DNA of 64,000 nt from Vitis vinifera (lineage: Eukaryota; Streptophyta; Magnoliopsida; Vitales; Vitaceae), in assembly GCF_030704535.1 (NCBI RefSeq), contig NC_081822.1, positions 2,161,001 through 2,225,000 of the forward strand, read 5' to 3'. Position numbers and translations under genes: made by a program. Of the stretch, positions 48,701-60,924 are shown piece after piece. Each line of letters opens with the position of its first letter. Position 1 is the first letter of the stretch. Below the pieces are notes generated by a model that was not told the origin of the DNA, did not search any database, and saw nothing but the letters and a program-made list of their open reading frames with translations.

Positions 48701-51700
48701 ATGGAAAGGGACTAATGGCGGCTTGAGGACCCTTGGATGTACACATATTTTTAGGGCCACCTTGGAGGGGTGGCATTGACATTTGTATAGATATGAGCCA
48801 TATGTTTTCATAAATACCAAAACAATAAATTTTAGAAGACAATTTCCTGGCCAAGATAGAGCTTCCACATTTGAAGTTTTCAAGGGGATGAAAGGCAGTC
48901 ATAGATACTTTCTCAGCCTTGTAGTGAATCTGCTTCCTGCATCCATATCATGGTTGTTTATTTTTGTATTTAGGCTATTTTCTCTCAAAGGTTTGCTTAT
49001 CCGCTCCACATTCTTCATCCCTAAGCAGGATGTATTGTCTCAATCATGAAGTGGATAAACAAATAGTGGAGTGGAAGACAATTCACCTTCCCCCCCAATC
49101 CCCCTTTTAAGCATGTTTTCCTCTCCCCATCATGTTCTCATTTTTCCCATGCAATTCCACTAATCATTGAGGAAAAGGAACAGTGACACATTAGAATTGT
49201 AAACACTCTAAAAAATTCAACACAGCAGGTGTCGTTTGTAAAGCCTCAAGTTACAAGATTATAAACTTGAGCAAACATTTGAAGATCTGAAAAAGTCACA
49301 GAAGCCTAATTACACAAGTACTATTAGTCAAATTAATTTTGTGCAATTATGATAAATTGGTCTGGCTAAATGCTATAAGCTATCTTTTCAGTTGATGGGG
49401 CTTACAGCATCTCTGATGATTTGAGATATTCAAGGAAATGATGTTAGAAAAAGCAAATACTAAAAGCAATTCACAGGAAAAGGTGCTTAGCACATACCAG
49501 TCATGCCTAACTCCTATGAGTCCACGATCATAGATTACAGGCAGGGTGTTGAATCCACTAACTGGAACAACATTCATAACCCAGCAATCAACTTGGAAAT
49601 CAATTAGTGCTGCTGCAAACCTATCCATAATCAAACTCAATGTCATAAAAGTTCCCACTGAAAAAAAAAGATCTTTTGTTCTCATTAAAGAATAATGCAG
49701 AAATTCAAGAAGACTTCACAAATGCCTGAATCTGTGCAATGGAGTGGTGGAGATGCAAGAGGAATGAAAAGAAAATACCCTCCAAATCCTGCTCTCATGT
49801 CCATCACATTTCTCAATTTTGAATCATTCCAGTGGTAAGCATGAACATAACCATATATTACTTCATGCCAAAATTTTGTGTCTGCCTTGAGGATTTCCTT
49901 TCTGGATATGTAGGCATCCATTTCTATGGTTTGGAGCCTCTCTGGTAGATCATTAAGGCGTGCAGGCCATGCAGTTACATTAGCCCCATAGCCATTCTCA
50001 GGTAATAGAGTGATGCATGGCTTCATTCCAACGTACCTGCAAGAAAGCAAGACAATTGTCACAACAATTTTATTTATTTTTATTTCTTCTCCCTTTTAGT
50101 GGATAACTTTAACAAGCCCCTCGGTGATGTCAAAGTTTGATTAAGCATATTGATTGTCCGACCAAGCTTTAAGAACAACCCCAACTAGAAGATTCTGACA
50201 TAATATGCAAAAATTAAAGACATGATGATAGTGACTATGCATGAAAAATTTAACGAACATGCTTGAAATAACACCTTTTCTCATTCCGCATATTCATTTC
50301 TGTAAGAGCAGAAATTCTGTTTCTAATCCAAACTAGTACTCCTTTTTACGGAGATGTACTGACCAGGATTGGTTGTTTGATTTGTTTCTATCACATTTTA
50401 CATGCTCACAAGAGCTCTAATAGTGCTAATAGTTAGTGAAGCAACCAGGAAATTTTTTTTGATAGGCAAATGAGTAAATGTATTAAAAGCGCCTAAAAGG
50501 AGGCACACCAATGTACACACGATGTACACAAAGGCAGCCTAAACTAGGTGAGAAGGAGATAAATAAATAAAAAACCTTCTCCTTACTTGACACTTAGCCA
50601 ATCTATAAAATCTATCAAATTCATTGACCAGTCCTTTGTGTACACCTTAAACCTAATTCACAAAAGACTACATATACTTAGATTTGATTGTTTGATTCGA
50701 TTGCTCAAACATCATTAAAAGTCCTTCTATTCGTCTCTTTCCAAAGAGTCCATAACAAGCACAAGGGCGTATACCTCCAGGTTTTTTTTCATTTCTTCCC
50801 TACGAAAGAACCATGCCAACCGAAAGGTTCTTTTTAACCAAGAATGCATCACTCAAACCGTTCCAAAGAGAGAAAGAATCAGCCACCACAACATACAAGC
50901 TTTGGAATAGTGGAAAAGCAAGTAATCTGTTGTTTCTTCCTTGCCTTAACACGATGACACCTATTCGACAAAGTCCACCAACTGCTTTTAAGCTAATCAA
51001 GAGTAAGAATTCTACCTCAAGTCGCTTCCCAAGCAAAGAAACCAACCTTCAGTGATACCTAAGTGCTCCACACTATACTAGATTCTAGAAAGGAAAGGAA
51101 AGAGATAAATAAACTATTAGCCTAAGGGTTCTCCTAATCAGGTTTTGATGATAACAAACCATAATTAAGTTACTAATTGATTTGAATTATAAAGAATTTC
51201 AGGTATTAATTTGAAAATTCATCAAAGGACCTAATGGATGCAAGATCAAGCCTTTTGAAAGACTTTTATTCATAGGAAACATATGTAAGATGAATGCATG
51301 AGTGCATTTAGGATTTACATATCATTTCATGTATCTTTGAAAAACTCGGTTTATTCTTTAAAGTTACAGTTCCATCAAAACCCAAGTTTTATCAAATGAA
51401 CCCAAGGCAAATCACTTCAAAATTGACATATTAATTTACCTAAAGACCTTGCCTAAGTGTTAGAAGGGAAAATAACAAAAAAATATAGATTTTCAGGCCA
51501 AAAATGGTGAACCAGTCGAGGCACTGGCCAACCGGCTCAATCGGCTAGGGGTACCGGTCAACTGATTCCCTCTTCCCGGTCGAGGTCCAATCGAGGAGTG
51601 AAAAAAACACTCTCTCTCTTCCAGTAGTCTTTTCTTCTCGGTCGAGGTATTAGCCTTCGTGATCGACCTCCGATCGAGGTCCGATCGAGGGTAATGGTCA

Positions 51701-54700
51701 CTTGTCAAGCATTAAATGCTCCGACGGCTAGTAAATCGGTCGACCCCCTAGCTCGACCGGTTGAGACTGCTTTTTGATTTTTTTGGCTTCCGAGATTAGA
51801 AACCTATAAATAGAAAGCTCTACTTCATTTATGAGCAAGAGAACACCTGCATTTATTTGTCTAACCCACTTATTCTTGCCGTAAAAGCTCTCATTCCTTT
51901 CTTGGTGCATTAAATCTTTATTTGCATATCCTTTAGTGCACCTTTGTGATTCATCCTAGCCTTAAGTTTTATTTGAGCTATTGTTGAGCTAGGTTGATAG
52001 ATTCATTCTTGTTAATTGAGTGTTAAAACTTTCAAGTGAGTTGAAACTTGAAAAGATTGTGTAAGAGCTCATTGGAGTCAGAGTCCAAGTGTAAATGTGA
52101 TTGGAAGCTTGGTTGAAGCTTCAAGTTAGTGGAACCCTAACTCAGTTAGGAGCTTGAGGAGAGTGAACATAAACAAGGAAATGTCGAACCATTATAAAAT
52201 CTGAGTTTGATTTCTCTAACTTTATCTCTTTTTATTTGCTCCTTTTGTGCTTAAATTTGTTGTGTTTAAAAATATTTTTTTAATCCTAATTCACCCCCTC
52301 TTGGATGTTTTCTCTTTTAAAGATTAGCCTTTATTTTCTCATAAATTTTAAGTGGAATTAATATTAGTTGGAATTAAATTAAAATTAGTATTAATTGAAT
52401 TAAAGTAGGATTAGTATTTGGAGTCAAATTAGGATTAGCTAATCAGGTTATAAGACAACTAGAATTAAAGTCATAATGGGTTATTAGAATCCTAATAGAC
52501 TTTGGATTTCTTAGAGAAGCCTATAAATAAGATTAATTGATGTAAATCAAAGTAATTAATTGATGTTAGTAAATTTTTTTTTTTTTTCGAGTGTTACAAT
52601 CCTCAATGGTGAAACTCCATTGATCTTCTTTTACGTGAAACTCCTAAAAGGCCTTAGTGAGATTGTAAGGTTTTTATATCTTCTTCTTCGTATCTTCTTT
52701 CTCTATATTTTTCATTTCATTTTTCTCTACCATAAACTTTATTTCTTGTTCCTTTCCTTAAACCCTAAAAAATAAAAACCTTACCTGACCTATTTGATTG
52801 TAGTCAACCATCCTAAGGTTGTCCTACATCACTTTATCTTCCCTTGTCAAGGATGAAAAGAGGGATCTGACCTAGAAAATGCCATTAATGGACTCATTTC
52901 ATCTTATTTTGTCCTCTTCACTCTTCACCAAGACCGATTGCAATTTTTGCAAGAGAAACTTCACTTCCTCGAGCTCACACAGTCACTATACTCCATTGAA
53001 AAGCAAAGGTTCCACTCACTCGCTTCCTTATCTAGCTACCAAGCCTCCAATACCTATCAATCTTTGTTAAAGGCAGAAGAGAACAAGTTCGAGAAGGCTT
53101 CTTCCAAGGTAAATCCTCACATCATTAGTCCTTCCAAAATTTGACCTTTATCTCATTCTCAACTGAAAAGTGAGTCCTACTTTTTATGCCCTCCCACTCA
53201 TTTCCAATGGCTTTCCCCACACCCCTACTCCATAACCTCCCCTCACACCTCTCGAGCACTACTCCCCTTCCTCCTCTCCAAACTTCCTTATTATGATTTG
53301 TTTCCACAACGACCCATTTTCAGTAGCAAATCTCTAGTTCTACTTACCAAGCAAAGCCTTGTTTAAAATAAAAGGCGTGCATGCCAAGACACTCTTCCTT
53401 CTTTCTCTAGTAAACCATGTTCCAATTAGCCAAATGAGATCTTTTCTCTTAAGCATCACCTCCTCATAGAAAGTCTATTTGGATCTTCTCGAGTCTTAAA
53501 TTGGTCTTTCTCATAATGACAAACAAGGACATGAAATAAATCGGAAGGTTTGATAAAGTGCTTCTGATCAAGGTAAGTCTCTCTCCCTTAGAAAGGCAAT
53601 ACCTTTCCACATCGCTAATCTCTTCCTGAATCTCTACTCCATTGTATCCCACACCCTCATAGATTTGTAAGAGGTTCCCAAAGGGAAATCTAAATAGGTA
53701 AACAACAACTTCCCAATTCTATAACCCAATACCAAGGCTAATTCTTCCATGTTAGCAACTTCCTCGATAGGAATTACCTTAGTTTTATCCACATTTATTT
53801 TTAAGCTTGATATTACCTCAAACCACATAAAAACCTAACTCAAATATCTCAAGAGATTTGGCATCACAAAAAATCATAATGTCATCGACAAACAAAATGT
53901 GACACCCTTCTTACTTCTTTTACCTACCTTAAAACCCGAAATAAAGCCTTTAATCTTGGCTCTAGTCAAATACTAACTAAGAATCTCCATTACCAAAATG
54001 AACAAATAAGTAAAGAGGGGATTGCCCAACCTCGAACCCTTAGAGCTTTGAAAGAAACCAAATAGGGTTCTATTAAAAAGGACAAAAAAGCTTGTTGACG
54101 AAATAGACCATTTTTTCCAACTATAGTCTACTTTTGTCAAAACCCAATTTTAGACAAGACCGCAAGTAAGAAGTCCTTGTTAATGTTATCAAATGCCTTC
54201 TCAATGTCCATTTTTAAAATAACCCTTGAATTGTTGCTCTTCAAGCTCAAGTGACGTCATTAATAAGAAGAACTGCATGCAGAATTTGTCTACCTTTTAC
54301 AAAAGCAAGTTGATAATGAGAAACCACTTTTCCCATCACATTTTTAAGTCAATCACAAACACTTAAGCTAAGAACTTGTACAATCTTCCTACAAGAGTAA
54401 TGAGTCCGAAGTCTTTCAAATCTTCTACACCATCTTTTTTTGGGATCTATACCAAAAAAGTGATGTTTAAGCTTCTTTAAAAAGTACCTTAAGTAAAACT
54501 CTCTAAAAGAACCCATGACCTCAAACTTAACAACATCCCAACATGACTACCAAAAAGCCATAGTAAAGCCATCTAACCTAGTGACCTTGTCCCCACTTAG
54601 ACTAGAAAGAGCTACAAAAGCCTCCTCCTTCAAAATAGCTCCTTTAATCCCCCGGAACTGTCATTTTTCAAAACCTCAAAATCTCAAAACTCAAACCCCC

Positions 54701-57700
54701 TAATGCTCAGTCTCTAATCACCCATCTCAGAGAGCAGAGAAGGGAAAGCTCTACACACCTCAACCTTAATCTCGCTCTCCTCAAACAAACTAGTGTCATT
54801 AACTCTTACTTTAGTCAACAAATTTCTCTTATTGCACACATTAGCCATTTTGTGGAAAACCTAAAAGCAACCAAGAAAATGAAATAGAATATTTGTTGTC
54901 ACCTCTTTCTAAAGTAGTCAAACTAAAAGGTGGATACCCTAGCTTTCAACTAAAGTGGGAGGACTCAAGAGAGATAATGGGGTGAAGCTGAATTTTATTT
55001 TTTTTCCTTTATTTTGTTGGTAAGAAATATTTTTTCCTTTTTCCCCATGATGGAAATCAAACCTAGAACCTCCCACATCTTTACCAACTCTTTGCTAATT
55101 GCTACATAAGCCAAGCCTCAAGATGGGAGTAGATTTTGGAAGATGAAACTATTGATTGTTTTCTTTATATTGCGTTGTCATTCATATCATCTCATGTATT
55201 TCCATCACCTCTTCTTCATTTTCTTAAAAGCTATATTTACAGATAAAAACTGGAAATTTTTGTAAAGAAGTTAATTAACTTCATGATCTGAGGAGCTATA
55301 CTGCATGGATCCAATCTAATATAATAACAGGAAGAGAGCAACAAGCTGGTTTGATGCTCCAATAGAGCAGTTTGGCTGTGAAACTCATGAACGTATTTCA
55401 AACCCTTGAAGATATTTCAGCAAACGATCTTAGTGTCACAAGATGGAGAATAAAATGGAATTTTCAAGCATGGTAAAAGTGGAAGGGAATTCTTTTATAA
55501 GAAAATGTTGAAAATAATCTTTTCAAAATCTGCACCTCTGCAGAAACAAGGATCCAACTGGAACCATAGAGCCAAACTTTGTTATAAGTTCAATATTTAT
55601 GGTTAATACAGCATCTAAATCTCAAATGGAACTTTACTGAAGATACTTTATTGTCAGATACAGAAGATTCATTTTGGAAAGGGCAAATATATTTCCAAAC
55701 AAGTTGAATATATTCTATGTCTAATTTATCTTTGATCAAGCACTGATGCACATGTTGCTTAACCTATATGATTGATAGGGATTGACGTGAAAGGATCGAT
55801 CAAGAAAACTTAGTTTAGCACTAAGAATGTTATTTCAAAACTTTGAATTTGAAGGTGCAAAGTATGACATACCAAACATCATCTGGATCATCATTAGGAT
55901 CACATAATGGAGGTTGCACTCCGGTATCTCGATTAAGATAACAACTGTTGTTTAAAGGCTTTCTCCATATGGCAATATATCCCTCCTTCTTTACAAGTTC
56001 CCAACAAAGGCGAATTGTGAGGTCCTCCATTTCTGTCCATAAACAAACAAAATATTTACTAAGATTCCAAATAAATATGAAATCACTGAAACAATATCAA
56101 GCCAATGTAAACCAAAAAGGATTATAATGATGATGGATAAAAAAGATAAAAAGAATTGGAAATGTCCACGATGGACATGAAATTTTAACCAAAGATGTCA
56201 AGATAAAGAATATAAAACTTCAAAAAGCAATTCAGAAAGATAGTGCTAGCCACAAACATCTGTATCTATACTTTGAATAGGATGTATTGGATGAGCTACC
56301 TTTCCACTGTTCTTGGAGGTTCCCTTCATGTTTATAAACAGGCTGTGCAGCCCAAGCAAAGTATCCTCCTGCCCTTAGCATCCTGTTGACCTCAAGAAGC
56401 AGAATTCCATCTTATCACAAGCCAAACAAACAAAAGAAAAAAAAGAAAAAAGAAAAACAGTCAATATTAAAGAGCTTTAGTCATCAAGAATGTAAGTATT
56501 CCATCCCTCTTCTGTTTCAAGGAACTACTAAAAGATCATAAACACTTCCTATGGACCCAAAAGGATTTCAATCAGAATACTAAAAAACCATTAACACAAC
56601 ATTGGCTTTTATGCATAACATAGAAAATATATACAGATGAATAAGTTCATGTGTTTAGGTTGACAAATATAGTTAACATAGAAAACTGCATCTTTGTGCT
56701 CAAGATTTACCAATAGTCATTTCTTAACCCAGTTTAAATGGAAAAAGCTTTTCTTAATAGAAATACAAAGGAGAAGGGGGCATACCATCACGGGTCCAAT
56801 TAATTCTACATCTTGAGCAATGTATCAAGTCAAAAGCCTGGCTTGGATATAACAACCGGTGTGTCGCAAATACTGCTACCATGGCCGGCACACCACGCTC
56901 TAGCGCAAATTGAATCTGGTTCTCATGAACATCTTTTGGAGCTATTGATAGAGTGATCACATTACGTTGCAGCAAAAAGGCACCAAAACTGGCCACTCCA
57001 CAACCAATGTCCAAGACAACTCGGGTGTGGTTACCAAATGCAATGTCAGGAACCATCTGCATATTCAAGTCAAAAGATGGGGACTAATACAATGTAAATA
57101 CAAACAATACCAAGTCAGAATTGTAGAAATGGTCAACCTGTGAAATCTGATCCAAGTATTGATCTGCTCCATGAATAAATTGTGTTCCACCTCCTGGAAA
57201 TACAAATTTATCACCTTTTATTGATATCCAATTCTGGCCCCCTTTATCTTCAACCAGTCGTGTATGGGGTACATTGCTGAACCACACCTGTCATTGGACC
57301 CTAAAGTTAGTTCAGAACTAGAGAAAGGAACTTAACTATAACAAACTTTAAGAAACAGTAAGTCAACCAAATAACAGTCCCTCTCTCTCTCCCTCCCTCT
57401 TGACCACAGAGAACTTGTCTTTGATTGTTTCAATCTTTTCCACTTGCTATAATAGGATGTAAGCATGTTAAATGCAGCTATAATGACTTTGTTTCCTTTC
57501 ATCGAACAAAGAATAATTTTTCACTTCTTCAAGCTGCATAGGCTAAAGACACAATCCCTAGTTTTGTCCCATCCTCTACTATTCCCTTTTGTTCATTTAA
57601 TGTTTCAAAATGGAAATTTTCACTGTTGAGTCTGGAGATGAATCAACCATAAACTTTAATTTATTTCTTTTTGAGAATAGTGTAAGGAACTTAAGTCTAG

Positions 57701-59059
57701 TCCTAACCAATATTACGCCTTGTTTTATATTTTGTAAGAGTCTCTTGGCTTAGAGTATACCAGAATTTCAATTTGGAGCACAATGCCATCATTTATAAAC
57801 CTTGTAAGCTATTTGTTGCAACATCATAGTGCAAACTATTCCACTCACAAAAAACAATCAAATGAATTTTTATTCTATACATAACAAGTTTGCTTGATCA
57901 AAACATGCCTGAAACTCATCAACCAAAACTTGCAACATCAACTAAATGAAATCGTTTCTAGTTAACTCCCATCCCATCAAGTAGGGTTCATCATAAGCGA
58001 CTCAACTACCAATAAGCTGCACTTTGTGACAGTTCCTTGGCTTAATATAGATGAATTTCAAAATTCAAATAGGCGTACAATGCCTTTTATATATAAGCCT
58101 AGTAAGCTATTTGTTGCAATAGCACAGTGCAAACTAATACGTACAGAGAAGATTAATCAAATGAATTTATTCTATACATTAACAAGTTTGCTTGCTCAAA
58201 ACATGTCCGAACTTGATCAACTAAAAGAAATCTCTTTTTGGTTAACTTTCATCCCAATAAGTAGGGTTTAGCATAAATTACTCAACTACCAATAATCTGT
58301 CCACCATCACCAGTACAAGCAATGGAAACTAAAATGCATATTCAAACATGAAAATCAAGGAAAATATCAAAATAAATTAAAATCGCCACATTTATTTTTT
58401 CAGATTACCTCATCTCTACTTGCCGGCCAAGGAATCCGAGGCTTGTAACCTTGGGGCATCGGAACCAAACAATCCAATCCTTCCCCTTTCCCCGGACAAT
58501 GCCGCTCGTATTTCTCCCCCTTTTCCGTCGAATTCAATCTTGCGATCTCCTTCACATTGTCCAAACAAGGTATGTAATCTTGCATACTCGCTTCACACAC
58601 CCTAAAATTCTCAATCTTAACCGTAGAATCCCTATTTCCAACCTTTTTTTCCTCTTCTCCATCCAAATTCCCCAAATCCTCCACCGAATGCGGATCTAAC
58701 TCGCCGACCTCGAACTCCACCGACATCGCCCCGTCCTCATCAACAATTCCTATCCTCTCCACAGCCGGCGGCGGAGCATTCTTCGAGTTCTTGGGCGGCG
58801 AACCGGGAATCGAAGGGGGAGCGGTCAGGTTCAAGTTCTGGTCGGAGAACTTGCCGACATTGGGAGAAACACCGACGGCGACATCGATGATGGAATCAGT
58901 TTGCGGCGAATGGAAAGTTGAGAAGAACGAGAGCTGTCGGTAGCCGTCGGAATAGTGCTTGCCGAGGTAGAAGCAAGAGAGAACGATAATGGCAAAGGCA
59001 GTAATTTTGATGAATGCCGGAGTCTTAATGAAGTTTAAATTGGGACCAATATCTTTCAT
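39744..59059 (-). CDS. probable pectin-type methyltransferase, PMT10/PMT11-like (9 exons)
   Basis: Deduced exons: 59059-58409, 57287-57138, 57056-56786, 56410-56300, 56032-55873, 50036-49779, 49620-49498, 40113-40036, 39942-39744. Boundaries are GT..AG and the phases agree, giving 666 aa. Residues 16-32 form a transmembrane anchor after a short cytosolic tail (type II Golgi protein); residues 33-160 form an acidic, proline-rich stem. The methyltransferase domain follows: [19 protein letters not shown] motif [17 protein letters not shown] (about 280-296), [79 protein letters not shown]. The QUA2/TSD2 family is thought to methylate homogalacturonan in the Golgi using S-adenosylmethionine. Start: first ATG (MKDIGPN); the 60 open codons before it lack an ATG. 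Introns 5 and 7 (5.8 and 9.4 kb) are filled with LINEs. Confidence 0.9.
40257..41250 (-). mobile_element. LINE A, 3' part (interrupted by LINE B)
   Basis: Poly-T at 40257-40271 marks its A-tail on the minus strand. The minus frame has the zf-RVT end of ORF2: [41 protein letters not shown]. The upstream part of the same element resumes at 47339 on the far side of LINE B. Stops are present, so it is dead. It lies in PMT intron 7. Confidence 0.75.
41258..43570 (+). pseudogene. LINE B ORF1 (DUF4283-type RNA-binding protein), one in-frame stop
   Basis: Two stretches lie in the same frame, 41258-41851 and 41864-43570, split only by TAA at 41849-41851. The first part has [12 protein letters not shown] and [18 protein letters not shown], matching the fragment at 23.6-24.0 kb. 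The second has the DUF4283-type core ([46 protein letters not shown]) and a basic C-terminus ([20 protein letters not shown]). No CCHC knuckle was noticed. Such proteins bind element RNA. The N-terminal start is uncertain: a GA-rich leader also opens another frame ([16 protein letters not shown]), so a small early frameshift is possible. Confidence 0.75.
43567..47000 (+). pseudogene. LINE B ORF2 (endonuclease-reverse transcriptase), frameshifted
   Basis: The first frame (43567-44283) is an APE-type endonuclease: [29 protein letters not shown] and VSDHFPI carry the usual catalytic positions. At 15 G (44265-44279) the frame is lost and continues at once in another (44284-47000, first ATG at 44316). 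That part has a linker, then reverse transcriptase: [65 protein letters not shown], catalytic FFADDT, YLGLPLG, and a zf-RVT end ([17 protein letters not shown]...[15 protein letters not shown]). TGA at 46998-47000 stops it early: the same frame continues as [15 protein letters not shown], normal for the family. Confidence 0.9.
47339..47640 (-). mobile_element. LINE A, upstream part (resumed after LINE B)
   Basis: Minus-strand frame [37 protein letters not shown] and then RPCKALI at the junction is the stretch of ORF2 that should directly precede the VDHHSFHC part at 41.2 kb. Outer limit unknown: recognisable coding fades beyond about 47600. Confidence 0.7.
47641..49497. other. PMT intron 7, unassigned part
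   Basis: No gene seen. May hold further degenerate sequence of LINE A, but no domain was readable. Confidence 0.4.
50453..51095 (-). mobile_element. 5'-truncated LINE 3' end in PMT intron 5
   Basis: Poly-T at about 50453-50460 is the A-tail, preceded on the minus strand by 'ttttaatacatttactcatt', a 3' terminus close to those of the LINEs at 21.5 and 47.3 kb. Minus frame: [30 protein letters not shown], matching the ORF2 end of LINE B ([21 protein letters not shown]). Several stops. Confidence 0.7.
51114..52330 (+). mobile_element. solo-LTR-like block in PMT intron 5
   Basis: Starts near 'gggttctcctaatcaggttttgatgat' (51128) and ends near 'cctaattcaccccctcttgg', sequences typical of plant LTR ends. 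'ccTATAAATAgaaagctc' at 51804-51811 is a good TATA box. A GC-rich stretch of repeated 'gatcgaggtc/gaccggt' (51500-51770) precedes it. An 8-bp word ATTAGCCT flanks the block (51114-51121 and about 52323-52330), but the ends are not clean TG..CA, so borders are approximate. No internal domain. Confidence 0.5.
52331..53124. other. PMT intron 5, unassigned part
   Basis: Contains 'ggattag' motifs repeated at 52350-52440 and a second TATA-like 'cctataaataag' near 52520, so another LTR remnant is possible. A + strand stretch at 52879-53144 is open in two frames (one gives [20 protein letters not shown]) but matches no family known to me. Confidence 0.35.
53125..54900 (-). mobile_element. LINE C, degenerate ORF2 fragment in PMT intron 5
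   Basis: Minus-strand pieces in order match plant LINE ORF2: [16 protein letters not shown] (near 54800), LDGFTMAFW (54590), [14 protein letters not shown] (54200), [23 protein letters not shown] (53890; catalytic FADD changed to FVDD), [44 protein letters not shown], and [15 protein letters not shown] near 53130. Many stops and frameshifts make it clearly dead and older than LINE B. Confidence 0.8.
54901..55872. other. PMT intron 5, unassigned part
   Basis: No gene or clear element seen. Confidence 0.4.
57740..58310. repeat. imperfect tandem duplication in PMT intron 1
   Basis: Two diverged copies of about 280 bp (about 57740-58025 and 58030-58310) share 'gtaagctatttgttgcaa', 'agtgcaaacta', 'aacaagtttgcttg' and 'ctcaactaccaata'. 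They differ by many substitutions, so the duplication is old. No coding content. Confidence 0.75.
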
Positions 59060-59282
59060 GGCGGCAGAGAGGAGAGATCTGAGAGTGACCGTGAACTTCA
59101 AATCTGGAATTTCCCTGAGAAAATCAGAGACAGTGAAAGAAAAAGAAGGAGCGTGTGTAGCGTGTTTCAAATCGCCACTGGATTTTGATGGGCGAAGTTG
59201 TACTCTCTGGGCTGCAAGCTGGTTTGTACTTTGCCTCACGTGTTCTCTCAGCCTATATCCTGGTGCTCAAAATCAAATTTTC

Positions 59283-59292
59283 AATTTTATAC
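59283..59292 (-). promoter_or_regulatory. candidate TATA box of the PMT gene
   Basis: GGTATAAAAT on the minus strand lies about 225-235 bp before the start codon, leaving a 5' UTR of roughly 200 nt. A CACGTG G-box is nearby at about 59236-59241. Motif-based only. Confidence 0.35.
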
Positions 59293-59299
59293 CTTTATT

Positions 59300-60472
59300 T
59301 TTTCAATTTTCAAAATTTTAAAATTTAATTTAAATAGAATAAAACTCCAACCGAAAATACTAAATAATTGATAAAATAAATAAATTGAATAAAAAAAAAA
59401 AGATGCTTTTTCGTGATTTATTTTATTAGTTAATGGCAATGTATTGTGGAAGACTGAGAATAAAAATATAAATAAAAAATTTCTAATAATAGGTTTTGAG
59501 AATAATTTTTATTTTTATTTTTTAAATATAATTTAAAACTTTAAGTAAATTTATTGGATATCAATTCATACTTATACATAAAGACAACTCAAAATTTATT
59601 ATTTTCAATCCCCATCTCTCGAGTTTTTTTTTTAAATAATGTATTTTTTAAAATATTTTTAAAACTATTATATTCTTAAATTTTAAGTATGACTCATTTT
59701 TTAAAAGATGAATACATATAAAATATAAAAAAATAAATTAATTTTTTTAAAAATACGAGTTAAATATAAAAAAAATTAATAAAAATAAAACTCATTTAAA
59801 AAGATAAAATAAAAAAAATAAACTCGTCTTTATTTTCTGGGAGGAACATGGAGATTAGAGATGGGCATATTAAGAAGGTGATTTTAGGTCAAAGGTGAGA
59901 ATTAATGGGTACCTGTAACCTAGATGGTGATGGGCAGGGATTTCCAAGACATTGGGAATCTGAAAATGATCACTTTATAATTCGATGGTCGGTCGAAATC
60001 AACTCGAGTACGATGAAAAATAATAATAAAGAACTAAAGAACAGGCATACTGGGTAAAGAATTTAGTATTAATTAAATTAGAGTATAGATGTATTTTAAC
60101 AAATCGGATGAGTTAGCCACGTTGGATGTGGGATTATTGATTTTTCATAAGCAAACAACTTGTGACGGCTTGACAGCCTGTAAAATAAATTATTATTATT
60201 ATTATATAAGGATTTTTTGTGTGCATTTTCTATCAAATTATATTTTTTTAAAATTATTTTACAGGGTTTTTGAGGTTTTTAAAGTCTTATCAAACATCTG
60301 ATTTTTATAAGAAAAATGTTTGAAAGTATTAAAAAAAATTATTTGAACCTTCAAAAAATCAGCATATAACAAATTTTCTATATTTATTATAGATTGATTA
60401 GGATGGAAAGATTGAAAAATGGGAGATCAATGCAAATTGAGGATTTGAGAGAAAAAAAAATCTTAGAATTAT
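59300..60472. other. AT-rich intergenic DNA
   Basis: Very AT-rich, with an (ATT)n run near 60190-60205. No gene seen. Confidence 0.5.
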
Positions 60473-60714
60473 GTTGGGACGTCATTTTTTTTGTTCGAGC
60501 AGGGCTGTAGAGTATATTTGGCTCTATGTTAGTCATGGGCATCACATAGTAGCCTACTCAGGATTCGAACTTGGGTCCAGGCCTTAAGGCTTAGGATGTT
60601 ACCCTAAGGTCCTAAGTTCGAATCCTGGGGAGGCCACTCTGTGATGCCCATGACTGGCATAGAGTCAAATATACTCCACAACCCTACCCGGATAAAAACA
60701 AATGACGTCCCAAC
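60473..60714. mobile_element. foldback (long inverted repeat) element
   Basis: 242 bp whose two halves are near reverse complements: GTTGGGACGTCATTT... and ...AAATGACGTCCCAAC, with matching internal blocks (TATTTGGCTCTATG / CATAGAGTCAAATA; GTCATGGGCATCACA / TGTGATGCCCATGAC; GATTCGAACTTGGG / CCTAAGTTCGAATC). Flanks GAATTAT and AAATTAT suggest a target duplication of about 7 bp. The transcript would form a long hairpin. Both arms hold GTTCGAATC, the core of a tRNA B box. Confidence 0.8.
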
Positions 60715-60924
60715 AAATTATAGTTGACATTTTATGACAAATATAACTACCATCCATTTGTTTTAAATTGGATTATAAAATTATAATTTATATTTATGGG
60801 ATGAGAAATCTAGGTATAAAAATTCAAATATCTAATTACTTAAGTATCTTAATTAAAAAAAATGATGCTTTGGTAAATTAATATTTAATAGAAAGTGTTA
60901 AAAATTATATTTTATATGAAACTT

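Noticed and set aside
58400..59239. Longer PMT N-terminus beginning 60 codons upstream
   Set aside because: That frame begins with GTG, not ATG; related proteins begin with MK just before the membrane anchor, matching the ATG at 59059.
60590..60640. tRNA-like segment (GTTCGAATCC with flanking GGGGAGGCC)
   Set aside because: No acceptor stem, D arm or anticodon arm at proper spacing; it is part of a long inverted repeat.
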